64,000 nt of DNA from the NCBI RefSeq assembly GCF_020640915.1, contig NZ_JADWDC010000007.1, positions 62,001-126,000 on the forward strand, given 5' to 3'. The position numbers and the translations under genes were made by a program. Below are positions 8,014 through 17,075 of this stretch, piece by piece (the stretch's first letter is position 1; every line of letters begins with the position of its first letter). The notes under the pieces were generated by a model that was not told the DNA's origin, did not search any database, and saw nothing but the letters and a program-made list of their open reading frames with translations. The DNA comes from Waterburya agarophytonicola KI4. Lineage in GTDB: Bacteria > Cyanobacteriota > Cyanobacteriia > Cyanobacteriales > Xenococcaceae.

Positions 8014-8486
8014 CTTACTCGATTTTTTAATTCTTGTAAAACTTTTTCTACATGAGTTTTCACCCTTACTTTATCCCAAACCTGAGCGATTTTACCGTCG
8101 GGAGATATCAAAAAAGTTGATCGCACGACTCCCATATATTCTTTACCCATAAATTTCTTTAACCGCCACCCACCATAGGCTTCAATAATTTTATGTTCGG
8201 GATCGCTTAGTAGTTGAATGGACAAGTCGTGTTTATCGATAAACTTACCGTGAGATTTGGAGGAATCTGGACTTATACCGATAATATCTGCGCCTAATTT
8301 CTCAAACTCGTCTAAATGTTCGGTAAAATCTTTAGCTTCAGTAGTGCAGCCAGGAGTATTATCTTTGGGATAAAAATACAACACTACCCACCTACCTTGT
8401 TTATCTTTTAAGCTAACAGTATTGCCATCTTTATCTTGTCCTGTAAATAGATGTGCGGGTTGTCCAACTTGGGGAATATTACTCAT
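8010..8486 (-). CDS. bcp: PrxQ/BCP-type peroxiredoxin lacking the resolving cysteine
   Basis: This thiol peroxidase reduces hydrogen peroxide and organic peroxides. The 158-residue protein has the thioredoxin-fold peroxiredoxin core WVVLYFYPKDNTPGCTTEAKDF, with peroxidatic Cys47 and the accompanying Thr44 and Pro40. Most PrxQ proteins have a second cysteine five residues later (CTTEAC); here that position (52) is Lys, and Cys47 is the only cysteine in the protein. It therefore should work by a one-cysteine mechanism with an outside thiol. The start codon sits in a TTACTCA heptamer array, so several out-of-phase ATGs precede it and no ribosome site is visible. Confidence 0.9.
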   Translation of the reverse strand: MSNIPQVGQPAHLFTGQDKDGNTVSLKDKQGRWVVLYFYPKDNTPGCTTEAKDFTEHLDEFEKLGADIIGISPDSSKSHGKFIDKHDLSIQLLSDPEHKIIEAYGGWRLKKFMGKEYMGVVRSTFLISPDGKIAQVWDKVRVKTHVEKVLQELKNRVS

Positions 8487-8510
8487 TACTCATTACTCAT
8501 TACTCATTAC
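8479..8510 (+). repeat. Heptanucleotide tandem repeat TTACTCA x4 at the bcp start
   Basis: Four perfect TTACTCA copies (8479-8506) plus TTAC. On the minus strand this is an array of ATGAGTA whose last copy supplies the bcp ATG. Earlier copies create overlapping short frames (Met-Ser-Asn-Glu-stop). Confidence 0.85.
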
Positions 8511-10045
8511 TTATAATCTCCTCCCGATCCATATTTCCAGGCATCTAGCCATCTTTGATAATAGTATTGATGGGATGAAGAAAGGTTTTTGGTTAGTGGT
8601 TTTAGTTTTTTACCAGCGTTATACAGAATACTATAAAGTGCTAAATTGAAATAGTGAATGCTCCAATTAATTAAAGAAGCAATACCAATCTGGGGTAGTA
8701 AAGGAAGAACTAGTTTGGGATTAACTAAAGGTAAGGTTTTCGCCAAAGGCATAAATTGAATTACGTCTTGTAAAAATGGCTTCAATACGCGATCGCCTAA
8801 TCTTTCCATAACTTGGAAAACCCCAGCCATTAAATTGTTTATTTGGTGGGGATTAACTTCTTTACCTATTTCTACACTCATAGTTTGTTGAAATAGCCAA
8901 GTAACAGAAATATTTGGTTGATATGGTTGTAATAAAGCTAAATCTTTTTGACTCAAGCTATTAGCATTCAAGGCAGAATTAATACCATTAGTCAAACGTT
9001 GTAAATGACGCACCATCGCGCCAAAACCACCAAAACTAACGGGAGATTGTCCCCCTGCACTATCTCCTACGGGTAAAATGCGATCAAAGGGTAATGAGAC
9101 TGGGCTATTTTTGTAAGCAGGAAAAAAGCCAAATAAAAACCGTTGAAATTCTAATTGTTCTAATGTAACTTCTTGATATTTGGGTAGCAGTCTTAAATAC
9201 TCTGACATAAAGTATTCTAAACTCGGTCTTTCGGGGTTAGCATCGAGATAGGTAAACATATAGGTAGTTCGTCCATCTTGAGCGGGAAAAGCTTCCCAAA
9301 AGTATTGACAGTGATTGATAATAGGAGTGAAGGAATAAATTAAATCTCCCGTATCATTTTTAGGATAGCCTTTGGCGCAACTACCAACAACTACACATAC
9401 GGCTTCTGGTTTTGTGCCTTTTCTGGCTTGTTTGATAATAGGAGAAAAGTGACCCATTCCATCAATTAATAAACGAGTTGTAATATTCTTTTTATTCGCT
9501 TCTATTGTCACGCCATTAGGATGGACAGTAGCCGATTCAAAAGCTGTATTTTCTAATAATATTCCTCCAGATTGTAGAAATTTTTGTTTGAGTATGTCTA
9601 GCAAAAAAACAGGATCTACACCAATATTTAAAACATCTTCAACCCAAATATCTTTGCCGTTGTCAAAACCAACTCTTGCAGGATTGTATTCAGTTACGAT
9701 CGCTTTTTTCAATTCTACTGGGGTTAATAAATCTAATTCAATAAAAGTTTCTAATTCATTACGAGAAATATTCCATTCTTGCTCTCTTCCTTTTAAAATA
9801 CCTCGTTCGATCAAAGTTACTTGCCAGCCAAGTTGTTGTAAGGCAGCACCGAGTAATATTCCTAATGTTCCACCACAAATAACAATATCTGCCTCAATTT
9901 TTTCTAGATTATTAAAACTATTCCGAATAACTTCTGGTGTGTCTATCTTTCCTTCTTTCAAATCAGACCAAAATTGATCCGCACGACGTAAATTTATCAG
10001 CGCATTATCCGAACGGCGACCGAGTATTTCTTCTGCAAGAGTCAT
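8507..10045 (-). CDS. cruP: CruP-type lycopene cyclase paralogue (FAD-dependent)
   Basis: This is a flavoprotein of the CruA/CruP lycopene-cyclase family. The dinucleotide-binding motif IVICGGTLGILLGAALQQLGW begins near residue 53, followed by the family motif EWNISRNELETF and a second FAD segment, PVGDSAGGQSPVSFGGFGAM. The 512-residue length fits CruP better than the longer CruA. CruP homologues in cyanobacteria and plants have been linked to reduced accumulation of reactive oxygen species rather than to robust cyclase activity. The PrxQ-type peroxiredoxin gene lies just downstream on the same strand (21 nt away), so the two may be cotranscribed, which would fit an oxidative-stress theme. 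The CruA alternative cannot be excluded without a tree. Confidence 0.75.
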   Translation of the reverse strand: MTLAEEILGRRSDNALINLRRADQFWSDLKEGKIDTPEVIRNSFNNLEKIEADIVICGGTLGILLGAALQQLGWQVTLIERGILKGREQEWNISRNELETFIELDLLTPVELKKAIVTEYNPARVGFDNGKDIWVEDVLNIGVDPVFLLDILKQKFLQSGGILLENTAFESATVHPNGVTIEANKKNITTRLLIDGMGHFSPIIKQARKGTKPEAVCVVVGSCAKGYPKNDTGDLIYSFTPIINHCQYFWEAFPAQDGRTTYMFTYLDANPERPSLEYFMSEYLRLLPKYQEVTLEQLEFQRFLFGFFPAYKNSPVSLPFDRILPVGDSAGGQSPVSFGGFGAMVRHLQRLTNGINSALNANSLSQKDLALLQPYQPNISVTWLFQQTMSVEIGKEVNPHQINNLMAGVFQVMERLGDRVLKPFLQDVIQFMPLAKTLPLVNPKLVLPLLPQIGIASLINWSIHYFNLALYSILYNAGKKLKPLTKNLSSSHQYYYQRWLDAWKYGSGGDYK

Positions 10046-10132
10046 TTAATTTAAAAACAAATTATAAGTAAATTTTAGTTCGCGATGCGTAACAACAGAT
10101 ATTATATAAACTGAACTTTATAAATTCTATTT

Positions 10133-12457
10133 ATGTCTTCAGATTCAACATCTCAAGAGATTCTGGCAGCAATTACTAATATTAATTTAAAAACTGTCGA
10201 TCTCAATAATTGCGATCGCGAACCGATTCATATCCCTAATTTGATTCAACCCCACGGGGTATTACTAGTTGTTTCTCCCAATGAGTATACAATCTTGCAG
10301 GTTAGTCTCAATACATCTCAAATATTGGGTATCGAACCACAAGAATTATTAAATCAACCCCTAAAAGAATTGTTAGGAGAAGAAAAAGTCACGGCGATCA
10401 AACATTGCTTATCTCAAGATTTCGACCAAATTAATCCTTTAAAAATAAAGCTTATCCAAGGAAAATCTAACAAGACGTTTGATGGTATCGTTCATCATAA
10501 TGGGAATGCGATCATTTTAGAGTTGGAAACAAGAGAAACTAATACCAGGGTTAATTTTTTCGATTTCTATAAATTGGTTAAAAATCCCGTCAATAAAATT
10601 CATCAAGCCTCTACTATAGAACAATTGTGCGATCTAATTGCCAGAGAAATCAAAGCAATAACAGGATTCGATCGCGTGATGGTATACCGTTTTGATCGCG
10701 AAGGTGCGGGACAAGTCATCGCAGAAGCAGCCAATCCAGAATTAGAACCATTTTTGGGCTTGCACTATCCCGATACTGATATTCCCAAACAGGCAAAATT
10801 GCTATACACTCTCAACCACCTGCGTCTGATTCCCGACGTTACTTACGAACCAGTTGGCTTAACACCTCAATTCAATCCTCTAACCGATAAACCTTTAAAT
10901 ATGAGTATGTCAGCTTTGCGGAGTGTTTCACCCCTACATACTGAATATTTGAATAATATGAGAGTGGGTGCTTCTATGTCCGTATCCTTGGTCAAAAACA
11001 AGCAGCTTTGGGGGTTAATTGCCTGTCACCACCAGACACCCAAAAAAGTTCCCTACGAGATTCGTACTGTATCTGAATTTATCGGACAAGTAGTTTCTGT
11101 TGATTTGGCAGCCAAAGAAAATAATCAAGATTCAGACTACAAAATTAAGCTTAAATCTATTCAATCACAATTTGTCGCTCATATTTCTCAAGCAGAAGAC
11201 TTAAAAGCTGCTTTGAGTGAAAACCCCGATTATTTATTAGATTTAGTCGGTGCTTCTGGAGTTGCATTATCTTTTGGCGATAATATTACACTTTTTGGTA
11301 ATACTCCAGATGAGGCAGAGATTCGAGAGATGCTACCTTGGCTGACAACTCAATTTGACGATGAGGTAATCTACGAAACCAACAATTTAGCGCAGACATA
11401 TGTTTCTGCTTTAGCCTATGGAGAAACTGCCAGTGGATTGTTGGCTTTATTAATTTCTAGAGTAGAAAAAAGCCTGATTATTTGGTTTCGCCCAGAGGTG
11501 ATGCAAACTGTAAACTGGGCAGGAAATCCTCAAAAGATCGTAGAAATAGCATCGGATGGCAATATTCGGATGTTTCCCCGCAAATCTTTTGCTAAGTGGC
11601 AAGAAACGGTCAAATTAAAATCTTTACCTTGGAAAGCTTGTGAAGTAGAAGCAGCTTTGGAACTACGCAGTTCCATTGTAGGTATTGTACTGCGTAAAGC
11701 CGACGAACTGGCACAGGTCAATCAAGAACTATCTCGGAGTAATGTTGAATTGGATGCTTTTGCCTATATTGCTTCTCACGACTTGAAAGAACCTTTGAGA
11801 GGAATTTATAATTACTCTAGCTTTTTAATTGAAGACTACGGCGAAGTTCTCGATGAATCGGGCAAGGATAAGCTAAACACTTTGATGCGGTTGACTCATC
11901 GCATGGAAGACTTAATTAATTCTTTGCTGCACTATTCTCGTTTGGGTAGAGCAGAATTGCAGGTACATCCCACAGATCTGAATGATTTGATCGCAGGAGT
12001 TTTAGATGTAATCGAAATTAGTGCCAGAGATACCCAAGTAGAGTTTCAAATTCCTCCCTCGTTACCCACTATAAAATGCGATCGCACTCAAATTAACGAA
12101 TTATTTACCAACCTAATCAGCAACGGCATCAAGTACAATCAAAAATCTCAAAAAATTATTGAAATTGGTTATCTCGATCGCGAAGATCCCGTATTAGCTG
12201 AGAAAATGCTCGGTCGTACCGATAATATTTTATCGAAGACTGTATTTTATGTCCGCGATAATGGCATTGGCATTCGTGCCAGACACCTAGAATCAATTTT
12301 CCGTATTTTCAAACGACTACACGGTCAAAAAAAATACGGTGGTGGTACTGGTGCGGGGTTGACCATTGCCAAAAAAATTGTCGAAAGACATGGAGGCGAA
12401 ATATGGGTTGAATCTGTCTATACAGAAGGCACTACTTTTTACTTTACCTTGGAATAA
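10133..12457 (+). CDS. Biliverdin-type bacteriophytochrome histidine kinase (CphB/BphP class)
   Basis: This is a red/far-red photoreceptor kinase of 774 residues: PAS (about 25-130), GAF (about 150-320), PHY (about 335-515), HisKA and HATPase_c. The chromophore cysteine is Cys27 in NNCDREPIHIPN, the position used for biliverdin in bacteriophytochromes. The GAF position that carries Cys in Cph1-type phytochromes is SPLH instead, so phycocyanobilin attachment there is ruled out. Other bilin-site motifs are present: PDTDIP, the His of SPLHTEY, and the PHY-tongue PRKSF. The kinase has phospho-acceptor His549 in SHDLKEPL, N-box NLISNGIKYN, DNGIGI and GGTGAGL. The response-regulator gene starts 3 nt after its stop, indicating an operon. 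Confidence 0.92.
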   Translation: MSSDSTSQEILAAITNINLKTVDLNNCDREPIHIPNLIQPHGVLLVVSPNEYTILQVSLNTSQILGIEPQELLNQPLKELLGEEKVTAIKHCLSQDFDQINPLKIKLIQGKSNKTFDGIVHHNGNAIILELETRETNTRVNFFDFYKLVKNPVNKIHQASTIEQLCDLIAREIKAITGFDRVMVYRFDREGAGQVIAEAANPELEPFLGLHYPDTDIPKQAKLLYTLNHLRLIPDVTYEPVGLTPQFNPLTDKPLNMSMSALRSVSPLHTEYLNNMRVGASMSVSLVKNKQLWGLIACHHQTPKKVPYEIRTVSEFIGQVVSVDLAAKENNQDSDYKIKLKSIQSQFVAHISQAEDLKAALSENPDYLLDLVGASGVALSFGDNITLFGNTPDEAEIREMLPWLTTQFDDEVIYETNNLAQTYVSALAYGETASGLLALLISRVEKSLIIWFRPEVMQTVNWAGNPQKIVEIASDGNIRMFPRKSFAKWQETVKLKSLPWKACEVEAALELRSSIVGIVLRKADELAQVNQELSRSNVELDAFAYIASHDLKEPLRGIYNYSSFLIEDYGEVLDESGKDKLNTLMRLTHRMEDLINSLLHYSRLGRAELQVHPTDLNDLIAGVLDVIEISARDTQVEFQIPPSLPTIKCDRTQINELFTNLISNGIKYNQKSQKIIEIGYLDREDPVLAEKMLGRTDNILSKTVFYVRDNGIGIRARHLESIFRIFKRLHGQKKYGGGTGAGLTIAKKIVERHGGEIWVESVYTEGTTFYFTLE

Positions 12458-12460
12458 TTA

Positions 12461-12943
12461 ATGAATGAAGAAAATCAAAAATCTTTATTAATCGTTGAAG
12501 ATAGCGATGAAGATTTTGCAGCTTTAGAAAGAGCTATATTCAAAGCAAAAATTACCCATCCTATATACCGTTGTGAAGATGGAGAGGAAGCACTTGATTT
12601 TTTATCTGGAAAAGGAGAATACCAAAACAAACAACTACCTCTTCCTTCTTTAATTATTTTGGATCTCAACTTACCTGGTACGGATGGTAGAGAAGTCTTG
12701 GCAGAATTAAAAAGCGATCGCACACTCGATAGTTCCGATAACCGACTATCTCGTAACTTACAAAAAATTCCTGTAGTTGTCTTTTCTACTTCTTCTAACT
12801 CTAAAGATATTAATGCTTGTTATCGTCATGGAGTTAGTGGCTATTTTGTTAAACCGATGGATATCAATCGCTTGAATCAATTGGTCAAAACTATTATGGA
12901 CTATTGGCTGACTGCGGTGGAGTTACCCACTGAAAATTCATAG
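12461..12943 (+). CDS. Rcp-type response regulator, partner of the phytochrome kinase
   Basis: This single-domain receiver protein (160 residues) has acidic pocket EDSDED near residues 10-15, phospho-acceptor Asp68 in LIILDLNLPGTDG, the Thr/Ser switch FSTSS and Lys of GYFVKPMD. It has no output domain. This matches the Rcp1 family of regulators encoded next to cyanobacterial phytochromes, which receive phosphate from them. The gene begins 3 nt after the bacteriophytochrome stop and is surely cotranscribed. The downstream target cannot be told from the sequence. A 75-nt gap then leads to glpK. Confidence 0.92.
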   Translation: MNEENQKSLLIVEDSDEDFAALERAIFKAKITHPIYRCEDGEEALDFLSGKGEYQNKQLPLPSLIILDLNLPGTDGREVLAELKSDRTLDSSDNRLSRNLQKIPVVVFSTSSNSKDINACYRHGVSGYFVKPMDINRLNQLVKTIMDYWLTAVELPTENS

Positions 12944-13032
12944 TTAAAATTCATAAAAAAACCTAACAAAATATCATTAAGGCGAGACTTTGGGGTAAAC
13001 CTACAATAACAAGTAGAATTTTGGTATTATTC

Positions 13033-14529
13033 ATGACCGACAAACAATATATTCTCTCTCTAGATTTAGGCACTACAGGAAATCGGGCTATTTTATTCGA
13101 TCGCCAGGGGAATGTCGTCGGTCAAACTTATCAGGAGTTAACCCAACATTATCCCCAACCAGGATGGCTGGAACACGATGCTACGGAAATATGGCGAGAT
13201 GTTAAACAAGCTACAGAACGAGTAATTGCTGATAATCAGGCCCAAGCAACGGAAATCGCGGCGATTGGCTTAACCGTACAGAGAGAAACCTGTTTGCTCT
13301 GGGATAAAACCACAGGCGAACCTTTACACAAGGCTATAGTCTGGCAAGATCGACGTACGGCAGATCTTTGCGATCGCCTGAAAGCAGAAGGAAAAGCCGA
13401 AGTCATCCAACAAAAAACAGGTTTAGTTTTAGATGCCTATTTTTCGGCTACTAAATTAGCTTGGCTGATTAATTGGGTTAAACAAAACAAACCCGATCTC
13501 AACTGGGATAATGTGATGGCGGGGACGATCGATACTTGGGCGTTATGGAATCTGACAGGGAAACAAGTTCATGCAACGGATGTTAGCAACGCTAGCCGTA
13601 CTATGTTGATGAATTTGGATACGGGAAATTGGGACGATTCATTACTAGAATTATTTAATATTCCCCGTCAAATTATGCCCGAAATTAAACCTAGCATGGG
13701 CATGTTTGGTAATAGTAGTTCGGATTTGTTAGGTGTGGAAATTCCCATCACTGCTATATTTGGCGATCAACAAGCAGCTTTATTCGCCCACGGTTGCGAT
13801 CGCCCTGGCTTGCTAAAGTGTACCTATGGTACGGGGTGTTTTTTGGTAGCCCAAACAGGGACACAAGTGACTCGATCTAACAATCAACTCCTCTCTACCG
13901 TGGCATGGAGTACCGAAAAACAAACAAACTATGCTTTAGAAGGGGCAATCTTTACTACTGGTGCAGCAATTCAGTGGTTACGAGATGGCTTAAAACTAAT
14001 TACCAGTGCAGCAGAAACCGAAGCTCTTTGTAATAGTGTAGACAATACTAATGGGGTTTATTTCGTCCCTGCGTTGAGTGGCTTGGGCGCGCCTCACTGG
14101 GATATGAAAGCTCGCGGGGCATTTTTGGGTATCACTGGTGGGGTACAGCGAGAACATATGATACGTTCCGTATTAGAAGCGATCGCCTATCAGGTTAAAG
14201 AAGTAGTAAACGCGGTTAATCAAGATAGTGCCAACCCCGTATCCCTGCTCAAAATAGATGGTGGTGCAGCCCAAAATAACTTTTTGATGCAATTCCAAGC
14301 AGATGCTCTGGGAGTACCCCTAGAACGCCCTGTGGTGCTGGATGCCACCGCCCAAGGTGCAGCATTTGGTGCGGGGTTGGCTGTTGGTTTTTGGGATGAC
14401 TACCAAAAATTAATTAGCGATCGCCAGATAGACCGAATATTTGAACCAGGGAAGGGACAATTCTTAGCCCAGGATAACTTTGCTATGTGGTCAAAAGCTG
14501 TCACTAGAGCTAAGAATTGGATTGAATAA
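13033..14529 (+). CDS. glpK: Glycerol kinase
   Basis: This enzyme phosphorylates glycerol to sn-glycerol 3-phosphate with ATP (FGGY family). The protein has the N-terminal phosphate motif LSLDLGTTGNRAILFD, substrate residues in QRETCLLWD and WQDRRTADLCDRL, the Asp of FGDQQAALFAHG, and the second-domain ATP site YGTGCFLVAQTG and DGGAAQNNFLMQFQAD. The ATG at 13033 gives 498 residues, the family norm; an in-frame TTG lies 12 nt upstream. No glycerol facilitator or glycerol-3-phosphate dehydrogenase gene is adjacent, so the pathway link comes from the enzyme itself. The gene appears complete. Confidence 0.95.
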   Translation: MTDKQYILSLDLGTTGNRAILFDRQGNVVGQTYQELTQHYPQPGWLEHDATEIWRDVKQATERVIADNQAQATEIAAIGLTVQRETCLLWDKTTGEPLHKAIVWQDRRTADLCDRLKAEGKAEVIQQKTGLVLDAYFSATKLAWLINWVKQNKPDLNWDNVMAGTIDTWALWNLTGKQVHATDVSNASRTMLMNLDTGNWDDSLLELFNIPRQIMPEIKPSMGMFGNSSSDLLGVEIPITAIFGDQQAALFAHGCDRPGLLKCTYGTGCFLVAQTGTQVTRSNNQLLSTVAWSTEKQTNYALEGAIFTTGAAIQWLRDGLKLITSAAETEALCNSVDNTNGVYFVPALSGLGAPHWDMKARGAFLGITGGVQREHMIRSVLEAIAYQVKEVVNAVNQDSANPVSLLKIDGGAAQNNFLMQFQADALGVPLERPVVLDATAQGAAFGAGLAVGFWDDYQKLISDRQIDRIFEPGKGQFLAQDNFAMWSKAVTRAKNWIE

Positions 14530-14553
14530 TTAATAACCAAACAACCAACAGAA

Positions 14554-15330
14554 GTGGATAATTTAATTTTGTTAGATACGGTCGATTTGGTTTTGTGTTT
14601 GGGCATGATTGGTATTGCGATCGCTTTGTCTGTTTGGCAAAAATTGGGCTTAGAAAAGCAACTAGCCTACAGTGCAGTGCGCTCTTTAATGCAACTTATT
14701 GCTATTGGCTATATATTAGATATTGTCTTTGTGATCGATGATTGGTGGGCTGTCTTAATTATTCTGGGAGTAATGCTAACTATTGCTTCAATTGTTGCCC
14801 GCAACCGCATCGATCGCCAATTAAAAGGACTATTTTCGACGGTAGCTTTATCTTTAATTGCTAGCAGCCTGTTTACTCTGGCTTATGTAATTCTATTGAT
14901 TGTTCGACCCGATCAATGGTACGAACCCCAGTATCTTATACCCTTAGCAGGAATGGTGTTTGGTAATACTATGAATAGTGCATCTTTAGCGGGCGATCGC
15001 CTTTTAAACAGTATCAATCAAAATCGTTTAGAAATTGAAACCCATCTTTGTCTGGGTGCTACATCTGCTCAAGCTATTGCTTCCTATCGCCAAGAAGCAA
15101 TTCGCACTAGCTTGATACCCATCCTCAATAATATGGTGGTGGTTGGTTTGGTGAGCTTACCAGGAATGTTTACAGGACAAGTATTAGGGGGAAGCGATCC
15201 TTTAGATGCTGCTTCTTATCAAATTCTAATTTTATTTGCGATTGTCTTAGCTAATCTAATTGCTAGCGTTTTAGTTACTGAAGGTATCTACCGTCATTTT
15301 TTTAGTCAAGACGATCGATTGATTGCGTAA
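14554..15330 (+). CDS. fetB: FetB/UPF0014-family ABC permease
   Basis: This integral membrane protein of 258 residues has about six or seven hydrophobic helices and the family motifs VRSLMQLIAIGY near the N-terminus and LIPLAGMVFGNTMNSASLAGDRL in the middle, followed by SYRQEAIRTSLIPILNNM and LPGMFTGQVLGGSDPLDAASYQI. In Escherichia coli the FetAB system exports iron and protects from peroxide. The ATPase FetA normally encoded next to it is not present in this neighbourhood. The start is a GTG 24 nt after glpK's stop; a TTG five codons later is an alternative, and the leader is weak. Substrate assignment to iron is by family only. Confidence 0.85.
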   Translation: MDNLILLDTVDLVLCLGMIGIAIALSVWQKLGLEKQLAYSAVRSLMQLIAIGYILDIVFVIDDWWAVLIILGVMLTIASIVARNRIDRQLKGLFSTVALSLIASSLFTLAYVILLIVRPDQWYEPQYLIPLAGMVFGNTMNSASLAGDRLLNSINQNRLEIETHLCLGATSAQAIASYRQEAIRTSLIPILNNMVVVGLVSLPGMFTGQVLGGSDPLDAASYQILILFAIVLANLIASVLVTEGIYRHFFSQDDRLIA

Positions 15331-15403
15331 GTCTGGGATTTATTTATTATTAGATCGATAAAATTGATTTAGGAGCTAGCTCGTGAAAGGAGACGATGGC
15401 AAA

Positions 15404-16948
15404 ATGGATAATAAATTCTATTTTAGTTTGATGAAATTCCCCAACAAAGTTAAATATATTGCTTGGTTGCCGATCGCATTAACTATAATAGTTACCTATG
15501 ATTTAGGGTTGAAAACCGAGCCAGCCTTAACTCAAAATGCCATAGAGAGTTCTTTTTCTCTGGATAAAAATATTATCTATGTTAACTCCAAATCTGGGGA
15601 TGACAGCCAAGTGGGAGAAAAACTATCTCCCCTGAAAACTATTACTCAAGCTCTTAAAATTGCAGCCCCTGGTACAAAAATTCAGTTAGCCCCAGGAACA
15701 TATAACGAAGATAGTGGGGAAGAATTCCCTTTAGTTGTTAGAAATAAAATTACACTTCAGGGTAATGCCAAAAACCAAGGACATAATATCATTATTAAAG
15801 GTGGTGGTAGTTTTGTCAGTCCCACTGCTGCGGGACAAAATGTGGCGATCGCAGCTTTACAAGATGCGGGGCAGATTATTGGTATCAGCATCACCAATGA
15901 CCATTCCCGAGGACATGGTTTGTGGATCGAATCATCCAATCCCAATATTATCAGCAATACTTTTACTCGTAATGGTAATACGGGAGTATCCGTTAATGGT
16001 AAAAGTGCGCCGTTAATTGAAAATAATTATTTTTACAACAATTCAGGTAATGGCTTGTTGGTTTATGGTACTTCTCAACCCCAAGTAAAGGAAAATACCT
16101 TCGAGCAAACGGGATTTGGAGTTAGTTTAGTGCAAAATTCCATTGCTACTTTAACTAGTAACTATTTTGATGGTAATCGGATTGGTCTTATTCTAGAAGG
16201 TAATTCTCAAGCAATTTTACGGAATAATGAAATAGTCAATTCTAGCGAATCTGGGTTAACTGCGATCGCTCAATCCCGCGTTGACTTAGGCACGAATGAA
16301 AAGGAGGGAAACAATGTTTTTCGTAGTAATAAAAAATTAGATATTCAAAATGCTACTAACCATGAAATAGTTGCAGTGGGAACAGAAACTAATAACAAAA
16401 CTGAAGGCAATATTAATTTTGATCGCGGAGAATTTAGTCCTAGAATAAATATAGCTAAAGACACCCGCCCTTTACTCGCCCCGTTAGATTCTAATAATAA
16501 CTCTCCAGCCCCACTCAACTTACCCCCCACTACCACAACAGCATCTTCTTTACCCTCTCCCCCACCCGTTCCCGAACAAAAAACTAGCAATAAAGAGTTA
16601 ATATTCACCCCCGCTTCTTCTTCCATATCCTCAACTCCAGAGCCAGAACCAGTACCTTTTTTACCTCAAATAAGCAATTCTGCCTTGACTTCTAATAATT
16701 CCCAAATTAGTAGTTTATCCGATGTTTTAGGTTCGAGAAATGCCGTTTCAGTTAAATATAAAGTATTAGTAGAAGCGGAAGACGAATCTGATGAATTAGA
16801 TGTGCGATCGCTTTTTCCCGAAGCCTTTGCTACTATTTATCAAGGCAAGTCTGTCCTACAGATAGGTGCGTTTAATAATTGGGACAAAGCCAAACAAGCC
16901 AAGCAATCTTTAGAAGATTTGGGCTTGAATACTCATATTTTGGAGTGA
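15404..16948 (+). CDS. Exported right-handed beta-helix (DUF1565-like) protein with C-terminal SPOR-like segment
   Basis: The protein has an N-terminal hydrophobic segment (YIAWLPIALTIIVTYDL) that should export or anchor it. Next comes a DUF1565-like start (IYVNSKSGDDSQVGEKLSPLKTI), then rungs of a parallel beta-helix rich in Asn (NTFTRNGNTGVSV, NNYFYNNSGNGLLV, NTFEQTGFGVSL) up to about residue 330. A Pro/Ser-rich linker follows, and the last 60 residues (QIGAFNNWDKAKQAKQSLEDLGLNTHIL) resemble a SPOR peptidoglycan-binding repeat. The architecture suggests a cell-wall-bound polysaccharide-interacting protein, but catalytic residues of a lyase are not evident. A GTG at 15383 with a good AGGAG box would add seven residues; the start is ambiguous. 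Confidence 0.75.
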   Translation: MDNKFYFSLMKFPNKVKYIAWLPIALTIIVTYDLGLKTEPALTQNAIESSFSLDKNIIYVNSKSGDDSQVGEKLSPLKTITQALKIAAPGTKIQLAPGTYNEDSGEEFPLVVRNKITLQGNAKNQGHNIIIKGGGSFVSPTAAGQNVAIAALQDAGQIIGISITNDHSRGHGLWIESSNPNIISNTFTRNGNTGVSVNGKSAPLIENNYFYNNSGNGLLVYGTSQPQVKENTFEQTGFGVSLVQNSIATLTSNYFDGNRIGLILEGNSQAILRNNEIVNSSESGLTAIAQSRVDLGTNEKEGNNVFRSNKKLDIQNATNHEIVAVGTETNNKTEGNINFDRGEFSPRINIAKDTRPLLAPLDSNNNSPAPLNLPPTTTTASSLPSPPPVPEQKTSNKELIFTPASSSISSTPEPEPVPFLPQISNSALTSNNSQISSLSDVLGSRNAVSVKYKVLVEAEDESDELDVRSLFPEAFATIYQGKSVLQIGAFNNWDKAKQAKQSLEDLGLNTHILE

Positions 16949-17075
16949 AAAATATTCATAAATTTTACTGTTCAAAATTAAAGATTATTTTTGTATTTAT
17001 AGAGTAACTTTCATCATAGTTTATCATAGGATGAAAATTAATTGTTAATTAGCATTTTTATATTGGGTTAGTATC

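Noticed and set aside
10133-12457. Cph1-type phycocyanobilin phytochrome
   Set aside because: The GAF cysteine is absent (SPLH); the chromophore cysteine is at residue 27 as in biliverdin-type receptors.
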